Positions 50,570-58,645 of a DNA stretch of 60,998 nt are shown here, piece after piece. The first letter of the stretch is position 1; each line of letters opens with the position of its first letter. The translations under genes were made by a program, and so were the position numbers. Origin of the DNA: Microvirga arsenatis (GTDB taxonomy: Bacteria; Pseudomonadota; Alphaproteobacteria; Rhizobiales; Beijerinckiaceae); assembly GCF_009910705.1 (NCBI RefSeq), contig NZ_JAAAXJ010000018.1, forward strand, positions 1 through 60,998. Reading direction: 5' to 3'. A model generated the notes under the pieces. That model had not been told where the DNA came from, ran no database searches, and worked only from the letters and a program-made list of their open reading frames with translations.

Positions 50570-51187
50570 TTACTGGCGTTGAAAGACAAGGCTGAGGTTG
50601 TTGGCGGGCATCGGAACGCACTCAGTAAGCGTCAGCCCATGACTTGCAGCGAGTTCTGCTACCGCTTCGAGATCCCGAACACCCCAATCGGGATTTCTGT
50701 GTCTCAGATCGGCGTCAAAGGTTTCGTTGCTCGGAGCCGTCTGGGCGCCGTTTTCTTTATAGGCCCCGTAGAGGTAGAGCACGCCTCCAGGCGGGAGCAC
50801 CCGCCCTGCCCCGGCCATCAATCCTTGCGTCGCCCGCCAGGGGCTGATGTGAATCATATTAATGGCCACAACGGCATCGGCCCGATCAACGGGCCATTCA
50901 GCCGCGGCGGCATCGAGGGAGAGCGGCGCGAGCAAGTTGGGCAGTCCTGAGTTCGCCCGATGGGCGGCGATGCTTCTCAGGGCCTGCTCGTCCTGGTCCG
51001 ACGGCTGCCACGTCAGATGCGGCAGCGCAGCCGCGAAGTACACTGCGTGCTCGCCCGTGCCGCTGGCGATCTCCAGAACCGTCCCGGTTGGCGGGAGAAC
51101 CCTGCGCAGCACGGCCAGGATCGGATCCCGGTTGCGGGCCACGGAAGGCGAAGCCAGTGCATCCTGGGAGGAAAATGTCTTCATCAT
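50570..51187 (-). CDS. DUF938-family SAM-dependent methyltransferase
   Basis: A 205-residue protein. SAM-binding motif I is TVLEIASGTGEHAVYFA, with WQPSDQDEQALRSI as motif II and VVAINMIHISPW, the family hallmark. It ends LTECVPMPANNLSLVFQR. DUF938 proteins are predicted methyltransferases with no defined substrate. The start at 51187 begins MMKTFSSQDALASPSVARNR; an upstream ATG exists at 51217. It lies next to, but not in, the amine oxidase operon. Confidence 0.85.
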   Translation of the reverse strand: MMKTFSSQDALASPSVARNRDPILAVLRRVLPPTGTVLEIASGTGEHAVYFAAALPHLTWQPSDQDEQALRSIAAHRANSGLPNLLAPLSLDAAAAEWPVDRADAVVAINMIHISPWRATQGLMAGAGRVLPPGGVLYLYGAYKENGAQTAPSNETFDADLRHRNPDWGVRDLEAVAELAASHGLTLTECVPMPANNLSLVFQRQ

Positions 51188-51279
51188 GGGGGCAGATATA
51201 CTCCAGTTCAGGGGCACGTGTCTGAGCCTCGAACGGCATGTCGCCGACGGATCGGATAGGGCTGCTATGATTGGAGCAG

Positions 51280-52413
51280 TCAGCCGGACGGCCTGATCCT
51301 CTCCAGCGTATCCGAAACGGCCCGTCTCGCAGCCTCCACCGCCCCGGCCAGAAAGCCCGGCTCCGTTGGACTGGTCTCACTGCCGGCCATCGCGAGGCGC
51401 TGGTGCCACGCTCCCGTCACCCAGCCGGTGCCCGCGGGAGTGGGATGGCCGGTGAAACCCCGATCCGCCGGAGTGGCCGTGAAGGGATCGGTCGCCCAAT
51501 CCTTGTAGAGCGTGGCGCGGGGTTGGCGCGCCTGCGGGCCGAAGATCCGGGCGAACTGTTCCAAGCAGGCTCGGGTGAGCGCTGCCTCACCGACCGCCGC
51601 ACGCTGGTCCGGCCCCATGCCGACGAAGCCGAACAACCCCGGCTGACCGGACGCGGTCGTCGCGTCATGAATTTCCATCATGGGCCCGACCATGCTCTGC
51701 GCCGTACCCGTCAGCCCGGCCTCACGCCAGAACGGGCGCTCGTAGAGAGCGAAGAACTTCGCGTGTGGGGCCATCCAAGTGGGCGTCTCGCGCCAGCGCC
51801 GTGCCGTTGATGGATCCAGCGCGGGCACGAACCCCACCGTCGCCTCGAGCAGACGCGGAGGAACCGCCATGATCACGTGGCTAACCCGCATGTCTTCCTC
51901 GCCACCGCTAGAGCGGGCGATGGTCAGCCGCACGCCGTCCTCGGCCAGCGTCATCCGGGTCACCCGCGCGTTGCACCGGATGCAGCCCTCCGGGAGGCCG
52001 GCCAGGAGCGCGCGGACGAGCGCGGCCGTGCCGCCGACAAGCCGGATCGACTGTGGCTCCTGCCTCGGTCCCGGATGACGGAGCGGGCCCTCACGCGAGA
52101 AGCGCTCGAAAACCACATCGCCCTCGCTGAATTGACGGAAGCCGGACAGCCCAAGCTCCTCGACCAGGGCACTCATAGCCGGCTGCATCTTCGGCCAGAA
52201 CCAGGACGGGCCGAGATCGAACCCGTCCTCGCTCGGCCTGCCGGCCTCGTCGACCGACAGGATGCGCCCGCCGACACGGTCGCGTGCCTCAAGGATTTGG
52301 AATTGGACACCGGCCGCATGCAGCAGGCGAGCTGCATAGAAACCGGACAGGCCGGCCCCAACGATCGCCACCGTGACGCCTGGGACGGCAGGGGAATTCT
52401 CACTGATCGGCAT
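51280..52413 (-). CDS. FAD-dependent amine oxidase
   Basis: A 377-residue protein. It starts with a dinucleotide-binding fold (VAIVGAGLSGFYAARLLHAAG, then LEARDRVGGRIL), and contains DLGPSWFW and VIMAVPPRLLEATV, typical of flavin monoamine oxidases, and GWVTGAWHQRLAMAG near the C-terminus. Flavin amine oxidases convert amines to aldehydes with release of ammonia and hydrogen peroxide. The start is 3 bp after the stop of the dehydrogenase gene, so translation is coupled. Substrate not determined. Confidence 0.85.
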   Translation of the reverse strand: MPISENSPAVPGVTVAIVGAGLSGFYAARLLHAAGVQFQILEARDRVGGRILSVDEAGRPSEDGFDLGPSWFWPKMQPAMSALVEELGLSGFRQFSEGDVVFERFSREGPLRHPGPRQEPQSIRLVGGTAALVRALLAGLPEGCIRCNARVTRMTLAEDGVRLTIARSSGGEEDMRVSHVIMAVPPRLLEATVGFVPALDPSTARRWRETPTWMAPHAKFFALYERPFWREAGLTGTAQSMVGPMMEIHDATTASGQPGLFGFVGMGPDQRAAVGEAALTRACLEQFARIFGPQARQPRATLYKDWATDPFTATPADRGFTGHPTPAGTGWVTGAWHQRLAMAGSETSPTEPGFLAGAVEAARRAVSDTLERIRPSG

Positions 52414-52416
52414 GGC

Positions 52417-53160
52417 TCAAAGCTCCGCCCGGCCGCCGTCGACGACGATCTCGGCGCCGAGCATGTAGCTAGAGCCCTCGCTGGCGAGAAACAGAACGGC
52501 GGCGGCGATCTCTTCGGGACGGCCCATCCGGCCCAGGGGCACCTGCGCTCCCACCCTCTCCACATAAGCGCGGAATTCCTCGTCCGTCTGGTTCTTGCCG
52601 CGATGGATCGGCGTTTCGATCGAACCTGGGCTGACCGCGTTGACCCGGATCCTGCGGGGCAGGAGCTCCGCCGACAGGGTCCGCGCGAACGAGCGCACCG
52701 CCGCCTTGGAGGCCGACAGCAGGGATCGGCCGGGCGTGCCGACCTGATTGAGCCAGGAGGTGTTGAGGATGATGGATCCTCCCTCGCGCATCAGCGGAAG
52801 CACGGCCTGGATCGTGAAGAAGACGCCTTTCACGTTCACGTCCATCAGGCCGTTGTAGGCAGCCTCGTCCGTGGTGTCGATGGGCGTTCCGAAGGCCACG
52901 CCGGCATTGGCGAAGAGGATATCGAGTGTGCCGAACGCGCCGTTCACCTCCCGATATAGGCGAGCACGGTCGTAGGCCGAGGTCACATCCGCCTGAATGG
53001 CTATCGCGCCGGCACCAAGCTCGCCCAAAGCGGCGTCGAGCTTGTCCGGCTGTGTGCCCGTAATGGCGACCCGCGCGCCGCTTGCGAGCAGCAACCGCGC
53101 GGTTGCCAACCCGATGCCGCTCGAGCCGCCCGTGATGAGCGCGGTCTTGCCTTGAACCAT
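52417..53160 (-). CDS. Short-chain dehydrogenase/reductase lacking the catalytic Tyr
   Basis: A 247-residue protein with the classical SDR pattern: TGGSSGIGLATA (8-19), NAGVAFG, NTSWLNQ (Ser135), and RSLLSASKAAV, where YxxxK should stand. Lys152 is present, but the Tyr position (148) is Leu. The C-terminus PEEIAAAVLFLASEGSSYML, AEIVVDGG is normal. It is the middle gene of the operon, 16 bp after the stop of the aminotransferase-like gene. With the Tyr missing it may be inactive or act by another residue, so a reductase call is tentative. Confidence 0.8.
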   Translation of the reverse strand: MVQGKTALITGGSSGIGLATARLLLASGARVAITGTQPDKLDAALGELGAGAIAIQADVTSAYDRARLYREVNGAFGTLDILFANAGVAFGTPIDTTDEAAYNGLMDVNVKGVFFTIQAVLPLMREGGSIILNTSWLNQVGTPGRSLLSASKAAVRSFARTLSAELLPRRIRVNAVSPGSIETPIHRGKNQTDEEFRAYVERVGAQVPLGRMGRPEEIAAAVLFLASEGSSYMLGAEIVVDGGRAEL

Positions 53161-53176
53161 GATCTCAAACTCCCGA

Positions 53177-54415
53177 TCAAAGGTCGGAGATGGCAGCCGC
53201 GAGGCGGCGGATGGCCTCGTCGATTGTGGCGCGGGGACATCCGAGGTTGACGCGCATGTAGCCGTGCCCCACGGCGCCGAACTTCTGCCCCTTGTCGAGC
53301 CAGAGCCTGGCCTTGGTCAGCATGAAGGTGTTGAGCGCGTCCGCGTCCATCCCCAGCCCGCGGCAGTCCATCCACGCGAGGTAGAGCGAGTCCGCCGGAA
53401 GAACCTTGATCTTTGGGCTCAGGCCGTTCACCGCCATAGCGAAGCGGGCATGGTTCTGGCGCAGATAGACGAGCAGGTTCTCCAGCCACGGCTCGCCATG
53501 CGTGTAGGCTGCTTCCGCCGCAACCATGCCCATGATGTTGACCAGCGGGAACATGTTGCGGTCGTACTGGCGCTGGAAGTCCTCGCGGATGCGGCGGTTG
53601 GGGATGAACAGGTTCGCACTTTGCAACCCGGGCAGATTGAAGGTCTTGCTGGGAGCCGTACAGGTGATGCTGTTCTGAGCGAAGGCCTCGCCCAGTGAGG
53701 CGAAGGGAATGTGCCGCTTGGACGGATTGATGATGAGGTCCTGGTGGATCTCGTCCGAGATCACCAGCACGCCATGGCGCAGGCAGATTTCTCCCATCGT
53801 CCACAGCTCGTCCTCTGACCAGACGTTGCCGGTCGGGTTGTGCGGATGGCTGAGGATGAAGAGTTTGGTGTTGCCGCGGATCGCCGCCTCGAAGAGCGTC
53901 GCGTCGAAGCGGTAGCCCGTCTCCGTCCGCTCCAGCGGCGCGAGAGCCAGATGTCGGCCGTTCAGCAGCACGTCGTTGTGAAAGCGCGCATAGACGGGCG
54001 GCTGGATCAGGACGGAGTCCCCCGGTGCCGTGAAGGCCTGGATCCCGGTCTTCAGCGCCGTGATGATGCCGGAGGTCTGAACGATCCAATCCTTCGCAAC
54101 CTCCCACCCGAAGCGCTTCGCCTGCCAGCCGATCACCGCATCGACATAGCTGTCGGGCGCGCCGCCTGGGTAGCCGAAGACGCCATACGCGACGGCCTCA
54201 TGCAGGGCGTCGATAACGGGCTGGGGGGACCGGAAGTCCATGTCGGCCACCCACATCGGCAGCGGATCGGCCGCGAATTCCTCGGGCCTGAGCAGTTTCT
54301 GCCCATAGGCCCATTTCATGGAGTTCGAAGTCTTGCGGTCGGGCACCTCGTCGAAGACAGAGGCAGCCGTGCCACCAGCCGGGACGACCGTCTTCAGAGC
54401 AGCGGCGTACGTCAT
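53177..54415 (-). CDS. patB: MalY/PatB-family PLP-dependent C-S lyase
   Basis: A 412-residue PLP enzyme. Diagnostic parts are MKWAYGQKLLRPEEFAADPL, PMWVADMDFRSPQPVIDAL, QTSGIITALKTGIQAFT, HPHNPTGNVWSEDEL, SDEIHQDLI and TAPSKTFNLPGLQSANLFIP, where the Lys forms the Schiff base. MalY/PatB proteins cleave cystathionine or cysteine conjugates (beta-lyase) and are regulated by sulfur. It is the first gene of a three-gene operon and diverges from a MetR-like regulator. AGGA stands upstream of ATG 54415. Confidence 0.9.
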   Translation of the reverse strand: MTYAAALKTVVPAGGTAASVFDEVPDRKTSNSMKWAYGQKLLRPEEFAADPLPMWVADMDFRSPQPVIDALHEAVAYGVFGYPGGAPDSYVDAVIGWQAKRFGWEVAKDWIVQTSGIITALKTGIQAFTAPGDSVLIQPPVYARFHNDVLLNGRHLALAPLERTETGYRFDATLFEAAIRGNTKLFILSHPHNPTGNVWSEDELWTMGEICLRHGVLVISDEIHQDLIINPSKRHIPFASLGEAFAQNSITCTAPSKTFNLPGLQSANLFIPNRRIREDFQRQYDRNMFPLVNIMGMVAAEAAYTHGEPWLENLLVYLRQNHARFAMAVNGLSPKIKVLPADSLYLAWMDCRGLGMDADALNTFMLTKARLWLDKGQKFGAVGHGYMRVNLGCPRATIDEAIRRLAAAISDL

Positions 54416-54485
54416 AGGGGATCCTAAGGGGCGGTCCGAGGAGATGGGCGCCGGGTGCGTCGATCCTGCCTCCGTAGCAGCTTCG

Positions 54486-54495
54486 TCTCATGAGA
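54486..54495. promoter_or_regulatory. Palindrome TCTCATGAGA in the intergenic region between patB and the regulator
   Basis: A 10-bp perfect palindrome between the divergent genes. It lies about 40 bp upstream of the regulator start. A related TCTCATG half occurs at 54509-54515. This fits a LysR-type operator, though it does not match the MetR consensus exactly. Confidence 0.35.
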
Positions 54496-54537
54496 AAAAA
54501 TGGTATGATCTCATGGATCGATGAGCAGGAGTCATGG

Positions 54538-55467
54538 ATGCTCGACCGCCAACACCTCGCCCTCCTCCGGGAGGTGGACCGCTCCGGCAGCGTGACTGCG
54601 GCCGCCGAACGGCTGAACGTCAGCCAGTCCGCCCTGTCTCACATGATCCGCAAGGTCGAGGACCGCTACGGGGTCAAGCTCTGGATGAAACAGGGGCGCG
54701 GCCTGCGCCTCACGCAGGCCGGCGCCTATCTTCTTTCCGTCGCGCAGCGCGTCCTGCCGCAGATCGAGCATGCGGAGCGGGTTCTCGCCGATTTCGCCGA
54801 AGGGCGGCGCGGCTCCCTGCGCACGGGGATGGAATGCCACCCGTGCCAGTGCTGGCTGATGCGTCTGACCCCGCATTATCTCGCCGCATGGCCGGACGTG
54901 GATTTCGACATCCGCACGGATTTCCGCTTCGACGGCATCGCCGCGCTGCTGGGCTACGAGATCGACCTGCTGATCACCCCCGACCCGGTCGCTTGGCCCG
55001 AACTCCTGTTCACTCCCGTCATTGATTACGAGCTCGTGCTGGTCGTGCACGAGACGCACCCGCTGGCCCGTCGCGACTATGCCACGCCGCCGGATCTCCT
55101 CGACGAGGTGCTGATCACCGTTCCGGTCGGCGTCGAGCGGCTCGACATCTACACGCAGTTTCTCGTGCCCGGCCGGTGCCGCCCTCGCCAGCACCGGACG
55201 GCGGAAACGACCGACTTGATGCTGCACCTCGTCGCTGCCGGCCGCGGCGTTGCGGTCCTGCCGGACTGGCTGGTGCGCGAGGAGGGAGCGAACCTTCCTA
55301 TCCGTGCCGTGAGGCTTGGCGAGGACGGCATCAGCAAGAGCATCAATCTCGGCATCCGCCGCGGCGAGGAAGCTATCGATTACATCGCCGGCTTCCTGTC
55401 CCTTGCACGGGACACGGGAGTCAAAGCTGAATCAACGGCCGACCGGAGCGGGAGACACTTGCCATGA
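54538..55467 (+). CDS. MetR-like LysR-family transcriptional regulator
   Basis: A 309-residue protein; AGGAG lies before ATG 54538. The HTH is LALLREVDRSGSVTAAAERL, NVSQSALSHMIRKVEDRYG. The effector domain has MECHPCQCWLMRLTPHYLAAWPDV, resembling the homocysteine-sensing region of E. coli MetR (IECHSCIQWL), FDGIAALLGYEIDLLI and AAGRGVAVLPDWLV. MetR activates methionine biosynthesis genes when homocysteine is present. Divergence from the C-S lyase operon suggests that it controls that operon in response to a sulfur compound. Confidence 0.85.
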   Translation: MLDRQHLALLREVDRSGSVTAAAERLNVSQSALSHMIRKVEDRYGVKLWMKQGRGLRLTQAGAYLLSVAQRVLPQIEHAERVLADFAEGRRGSLRTGMECHPCQCWLMRLTPHYLAAWPDVDFDIRTDFRFDGIAALLGYEIDLLITPDPVAWPELLFTPVIDYELVLVVHETHPLARRDYATPPDLLDEVLITVPVGVERLDIYTQFLVPGRCRPRQHRTAETTDLMLHLVAAGRGVAVLPDWLVREEGANLPIRAVRLGEDGISKSINLGIRRGEEAIDYIAGFLSLARDTGVKAESTADRSGRHLP

Positions 55468-55642
55468 TCGGCCCAAGCGCGAGCGGCGGGCAAGGGTCAG
55501 GTGCTGACACTTCCTGCCCAGCTTGAGCGTCAGCTCACGCTTCCCAAGCCGACCTGAGGGTTCCAGCCTCCTGACGTTTCCACCCTCCTGTCGCTGCTCT
55601 CTCCATGATTCTTCGGTTCGCTCAGAGCAGATCGCTGTGCCC

Positions 55643-56311
55643 CTAATCCCGATCATCGCCAACCGGACCGAGCTCGCGGTCCAGAGCATCAACCGGCTCG
55701 TTCGTTTCGGCAGTGGGTTGCAACAAGCCTGCCTCTTCCAGCGCTTCAATGTCCGGCAGATCGCGCAAGGACGCAAAACCGAAGACCGATAAAAACTTAG
55801 ATGTAGTGACATAAGTCAGAGGCGCGCCCGGCTCCGGCGCGCGCGGCCCGGCGCCGATGAAGTCCAGCCGCTTGAGCCGGGCAATGACGTCCCGGCTCAC
55901 CTCCTTGCCGAACAGGCGCGACAGCTCTTTGCGCGTGACCGGCTGCAGATACGCGATTGCCGTGACGACGAGGCGCTCGGCCGAACTCAGGTCGCGGTCC
56001 CCGGAACCGGCCTGCGGCTGCTGGACCAACCGGATAGCCTCGGCATAGCGCGGCCGCGTGCGGTGGTGCCAGCCACCGGCCACGAAGACCAGCTCGAACG
56101 GCCGCGCCTGCAACTCATGCTGAATGTCGGCGATCACATCGTCGAGCCGGCAGGCGCGTCCGACCAGGCGGCTCAGGACCTCGCGCGGCACCGGTTCCGG
56201 CGAGGCGAAAATGACCGCTTCGACGCGCCCCATCCATTCCCGCCACCGGATCTCGGGCGGGAGGTGATCCAGGTCCGGATCGAACGAGAGGTCGGGACCG
56301 GATTGCGCCAT
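55643..56311 (-). CDS. scpB: ScpB-like segregation and condensation protein
   Basis: A 222-residue protein. The winged-helix halves are visible: RVEAVIFASPEPVPREVLSR, and LSSAERLVVTAIAYLQPVTR, KELSRLFGKEVSRDVIARLK, RLDFIGAGPRAPEPGAPLTY with VTTSKFLSVFGFASLRDLPD. ScpB dimers with ScpA bridge SMC ATPases in chromosome condensation. No scpA or smc lies nearby, and this copy is plasmid-type and encoded after the DUF1403 gene with 2 bp between stop and start. So it probably has its own partners. Chromosomal ScpB usually follows scpA. Confidence 0.8.
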   Translation of the reverse strand: MAQSGPDLSFDPDLDHLPPEIRWREWMGRVEAVIFASPEPVPREVLSRLVGRACRLDDVIADIQHELQARPFELVFVAGGWHHRTRPRYAEAIRLVQQPQAGSGDRDLSSAERLVVTAIAYLQPVTRKELSRLFGKEVSRDVIARLKRLDFIGAGPRAPEPGAPLTYVTTSKFLSVFGFASLRDLPDIEALEEAGLLQPTAETNEPVDALDRELGPVGDDRD

Positions 56312-56313
56312 GC

Positions 56314-57351
56314 TCAGAGCCCATAAAGGCGGAAGGCCGGACGACCCGTGAGTTCCCGCACGGCGCCGAGGGTGGTCAACCGCTCGAGGAAGCGGCGGGC
56401 GGCGCGGTCTGATCCGATCCCGGTCAGGCGAGCGGGGGCGACGGCATCATCGGCCAGCAGAAGGGCAACCCCGTCCTCGCGCCCACGGGACCTGACGCGC
56501 GTGATGGCCTGCCGCAGCTGGGCGGCGCGGCGCAGCAGCTCCCCGGCCCGTTCATAGGCCGCCGTCGCCGCCTGCGCGTAGGCCGCACAGCAGAAGGGGA
56601 GCCAAGCAGGGCTGTCCGGCGCAGGCCAGCGCCCCTCCCCGGCCGGGCGCAGGACCGGATGGCGGATCGCCGTCGCCAGCAGCGGGATCGGCCGGGACCA
56701 GCCGAGATGAGCGGCCAGAACCAGATCGGCGATCATCCAGGCCACGATCTCGCGCTCGCGGGATGGGCCTGCACCGGACCGGATCACCCGGCCCGCGGCC
56801 GCCGCGGCGGCCGCCACGGGAAAGCTCCCCGGCTCGGAAGCGCGGACAGCAACGGCCTCGGTCGTCGGGATACCGACGTCCAACAGGGAGGCCAGGTGGG
56901 CCACGGACGTCGCATCGGTGCGAGTCGGCTGTTCGGCCATGCGGCGCCAGGCCCGGTGCAGGCGCCCGGCCGGCCCGGGATCGTCGCCCGGTCGCGTCAG
57001 ATGCTCGGCATCGCGGAGTGTCGCGGCGTCAGCGCGCAGGCGCAGCCGCTCGGCCGAGATCACGGCGGCCGACAGGGCTTGCCGCATCCGCAAGGCGCCG
57101 AGGACGGGTGCATCGAGCCGCACGACCTGATCGAGCCAAGCGATGGCGCCGCCCGCCGCAAAGATGGCCTGTTCGGCGACGAGGACATGGGCGGGCTGGG
57201 GGCGCAGCCAACGGGGAAGCGGTGCAAGGCTCTCCGCAGGCGCTTGCGGGGGAGACGGCGCCGATCCGGATGGTTCAGAGAGAGGCGCAACCATGCGCCG
57301 GGGAGCGGCCGGTATCATGGATTGATCATATGCCTGACGGCGCTTCATCAT
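56314..57351 (-). CDS. DUF1403-family protein
   Basis: A 345-residue, Ala/Arg-rich protein of high helix content, with no signal peptide or membrane segment. The pattern LPRWLRPQPAHVLVAEQAIF, AGGAIAWLDQVV...APVLGALRMRQAL, WRRMAEQPTRTD, WLPFCCAAYAQAATAAYERA and the last helix-turn RRFLERLTTLGAVRELTGRP matches DUF1403. The final 60 residues look like a winged helix. DUF1403 has no assigned function and is common on Rhizobiales plasmids near ScpB-like proteins and recombinases. First gene of the pair, diverging from the tyrosine recombinase. Confidence 0.8.
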   Translation of the reverse strand: MMKRRQAYDQSMIPAAPRRMVAPLSEPSGSAPSPPQAPAESLAPLPRWLRPQPAHVLVAEQAIFAAGGAIAWLDQVVRLDAPVLGALRMRQALSAAVISAERLRLRADAATLRDAEHLTRPGDDPGPAGRLHRAWRRMAEQPTRTDATSVAHLASLLDVGIPTTEAVAVRASEPGSFPVAAAAAAAGRVIRSGAGPSREREIVAWMIADLVLAAHLGWSRPIPLLATAIRHPVLRPAGEGRWPAPDSPAWLPFCCAAYAQAATAAYERAGELLRRAAQLRQAITRVRSRGREDGVALLLADDAVAPARLTGIGSDRAARRFLERLTTLGAVRELTGRPAFRLYGL

Positions 57352-57393
57352 GCAACTGGGCGGTGAAAGCGCCGTGGGTGTCGTGAAGTTTTT

Positions 57394-57422
57394 ATGTCCG
57401 ATAAGATTGCATTATCGGACAT
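57394..57422. repeat. Perfect 11-bp inverted repeat with a 7-bp spacer, candidate recombination core
   Basis: ATGTCCGATAA (57394-57404), GATTGCA, TTATCGGACAT (57412-57422). It lies between the divergent DUF1403 and tyrosine recombinase genes. Two 11-bp arms around a 6-8-bp spacer is the layout of XerCD/dif, loxP and other tyrosine-recombinase core sites, but an operator for a dimeric regulator is equally possible. Confidence 0.7.
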
Positions 57423-57443
57423 CAAGCTGCTACACCCAGAGAC

Positions 57444-58556
57444 ATGGCTCAGCACTCCTCTTTCTCGCAGAAATTCCCCGCTCCCGCGCGCCTGACCGGC
57501 GATGGTGGTGAAGAAAACGTGGCTTCGAGCCCCGAGACACCTCCGTCCAGTGCCGGCGTCGCGCGGGGGCCCCTCCCCTCTTCCCTCGGCGGACTGGCCG
57601 AGACGGCTCGGGACTATGCGCAACGGAAGGACAGCGCGAATGCCGCCCGGGCCTATGCCTCGGACTGGCGCCATTTTGCCGGATGGTGCCGTCGGCGCGG
57701 GCTGGACGCCGACGAGCCCGATCCTCAGGTGATTGGCCTGTATCTGACGGCCTGCGCCGCCGGAGACGGACGCCACATGAAGCCAGTATCAGTGGCGACG
57801 ATCGAGCGGCGCTTGGCGGCTCTGACCGCCCGGTACCGCTCCGTAGGGCGACCGCTCGATCGGAAGGATCGCCATATTGTTGATGTTCTGGCCGGAATTC
57901 GGCGCACGCATGCGCGTCCCCCGCGTCAGAAGGAGGCTTTGCTGGCCGACGATGTCCTGTCCATGCTGGAGACCCTTCCCACTGACCTGCGGGGCCTGCG
58001 GGACCGGGCCATTCTCCTGATCGGGTTTGCCGGCGGGCTCCGCCGCTCCGAGATCGTCGGCCTCGATTGCGGGCCGGACCAGACCCAAGATGGGCGCGGA
58101 TGGCTCGAAGTCCTGCCCGAGGGATTGCTGGTGCGGATTCAGGGCAAGACGGGTTGGCGCGTCGTCGAGGTTGGGCGGGGCTCCTCCGAGCGCAGTTGCC
58201 CGGTGGTCGCCCTCGAGCAATGGCTGCGCTTCGCGCGGATTGAGCATGGGCCGGTCTTTCGGCGTGTCTTACGAAGCAGTGGAGGCGTGACGGCCGACCG
58301 GCTGACCGATAAACATGTCGTGCGGTTGGTGCAGAAGGCTGCCCTGGCCGCCGGCGTGCGCGGTGACTTGCCTGAGGGGCAGCGGGCTCGCGCGTTCGGC
58401 GGCCACTCGCTCCGGGCTGGCTTGGCCTCCTCCGCGGAAGTCGACGAGGCTGCGATTCAGCGGCAACTGGGGCACGCGTCGGCCGAAATGACCAGGCGCT
58501 ACCAGAGGCGCAAAGATCGTTTTCGGGTCAATCTGACAAAAGCGGCAGGGCTTTAG
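57444..58556 (+). CDS. Tyrosine recombinase
   Basis: A 370-residue protein. The core-binding domain (about 50-155, DSANAARAYASDWRHFAGWC) precedes a catalytic domain with all six residues: Arg200 (GGLRRSE), Lys235 (QGKTGW), His321 and Arg324 (GHSLRAG), His344 (LGHA) and Tyr353 (RRYQRR). The N-terminal 45 residues are Pro/Ser-rich and unordered. Such enzymes cut and rejoin DNA at a core of two inverted arms, exactly what lies 22 bp before its start. It is divergent from the DUF1403-ScpB pair. Integration, dimer resolution and inversion are all possible roles. Confidence 0.9.
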   Translation: MAQHSSFSQKFPAPARLTGDGGEENVASSPETPPSSAGVARGPLPSSLGGLAETARDYAQRKDSANAARAYASDWRHFAGWCRRRGLDADEPDPQVIGLYLTACAAGDGRHMKPVSVATIERRLAALTARYRSVGRPLDRKDRHIVDVLAGIRRTHARPPRQKEALLADDVLSMLETLPTDLRGLRDRAILLIGFAGGLRRSEIVGLDCGPDQTQDGRGWLEVLPEGLLVRIQGKTGWRVVEVGRGSSERSCPVVALEQWLRFARIEHGPVFRRVLRSSGGVTADRLTDKHVVRLVQKAALAAGVRGDLPEGQRARAFGGHSLRAGLASSAEVDEAAIQRQLGHASAEMTRRYQRRKDRFRVNLTKAAGL

Positions 58557-58595
58557 AGAAAACTGTGGTGGCAGAGCCGCTTAGCGCAGGAGGCG

Positions 58596-58643
58596 TGAAA
58601 TAATTAAGTGCAGAAGGAAGCGCTTCTGCACTTAATTATTTCA
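58596..58643. repeat. 48-bp perfect palindrome (21-bp arms, 6-bp spacer)
   Basis: The arm at 58596-58616 is the exact complement of the arm at 58623-58643, with GAAGCG between. It lies 40 bp after the tyrosine recombinase stop codon and ends 3 bp before the truncated serine recombinase frame starts. The AT-rich outer part (TAATTAA) and CTGCAC core suggest a protein-binding or recombination site, or an element end. Confidence 0.9.
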
Positions 58644-58645
58644 AG

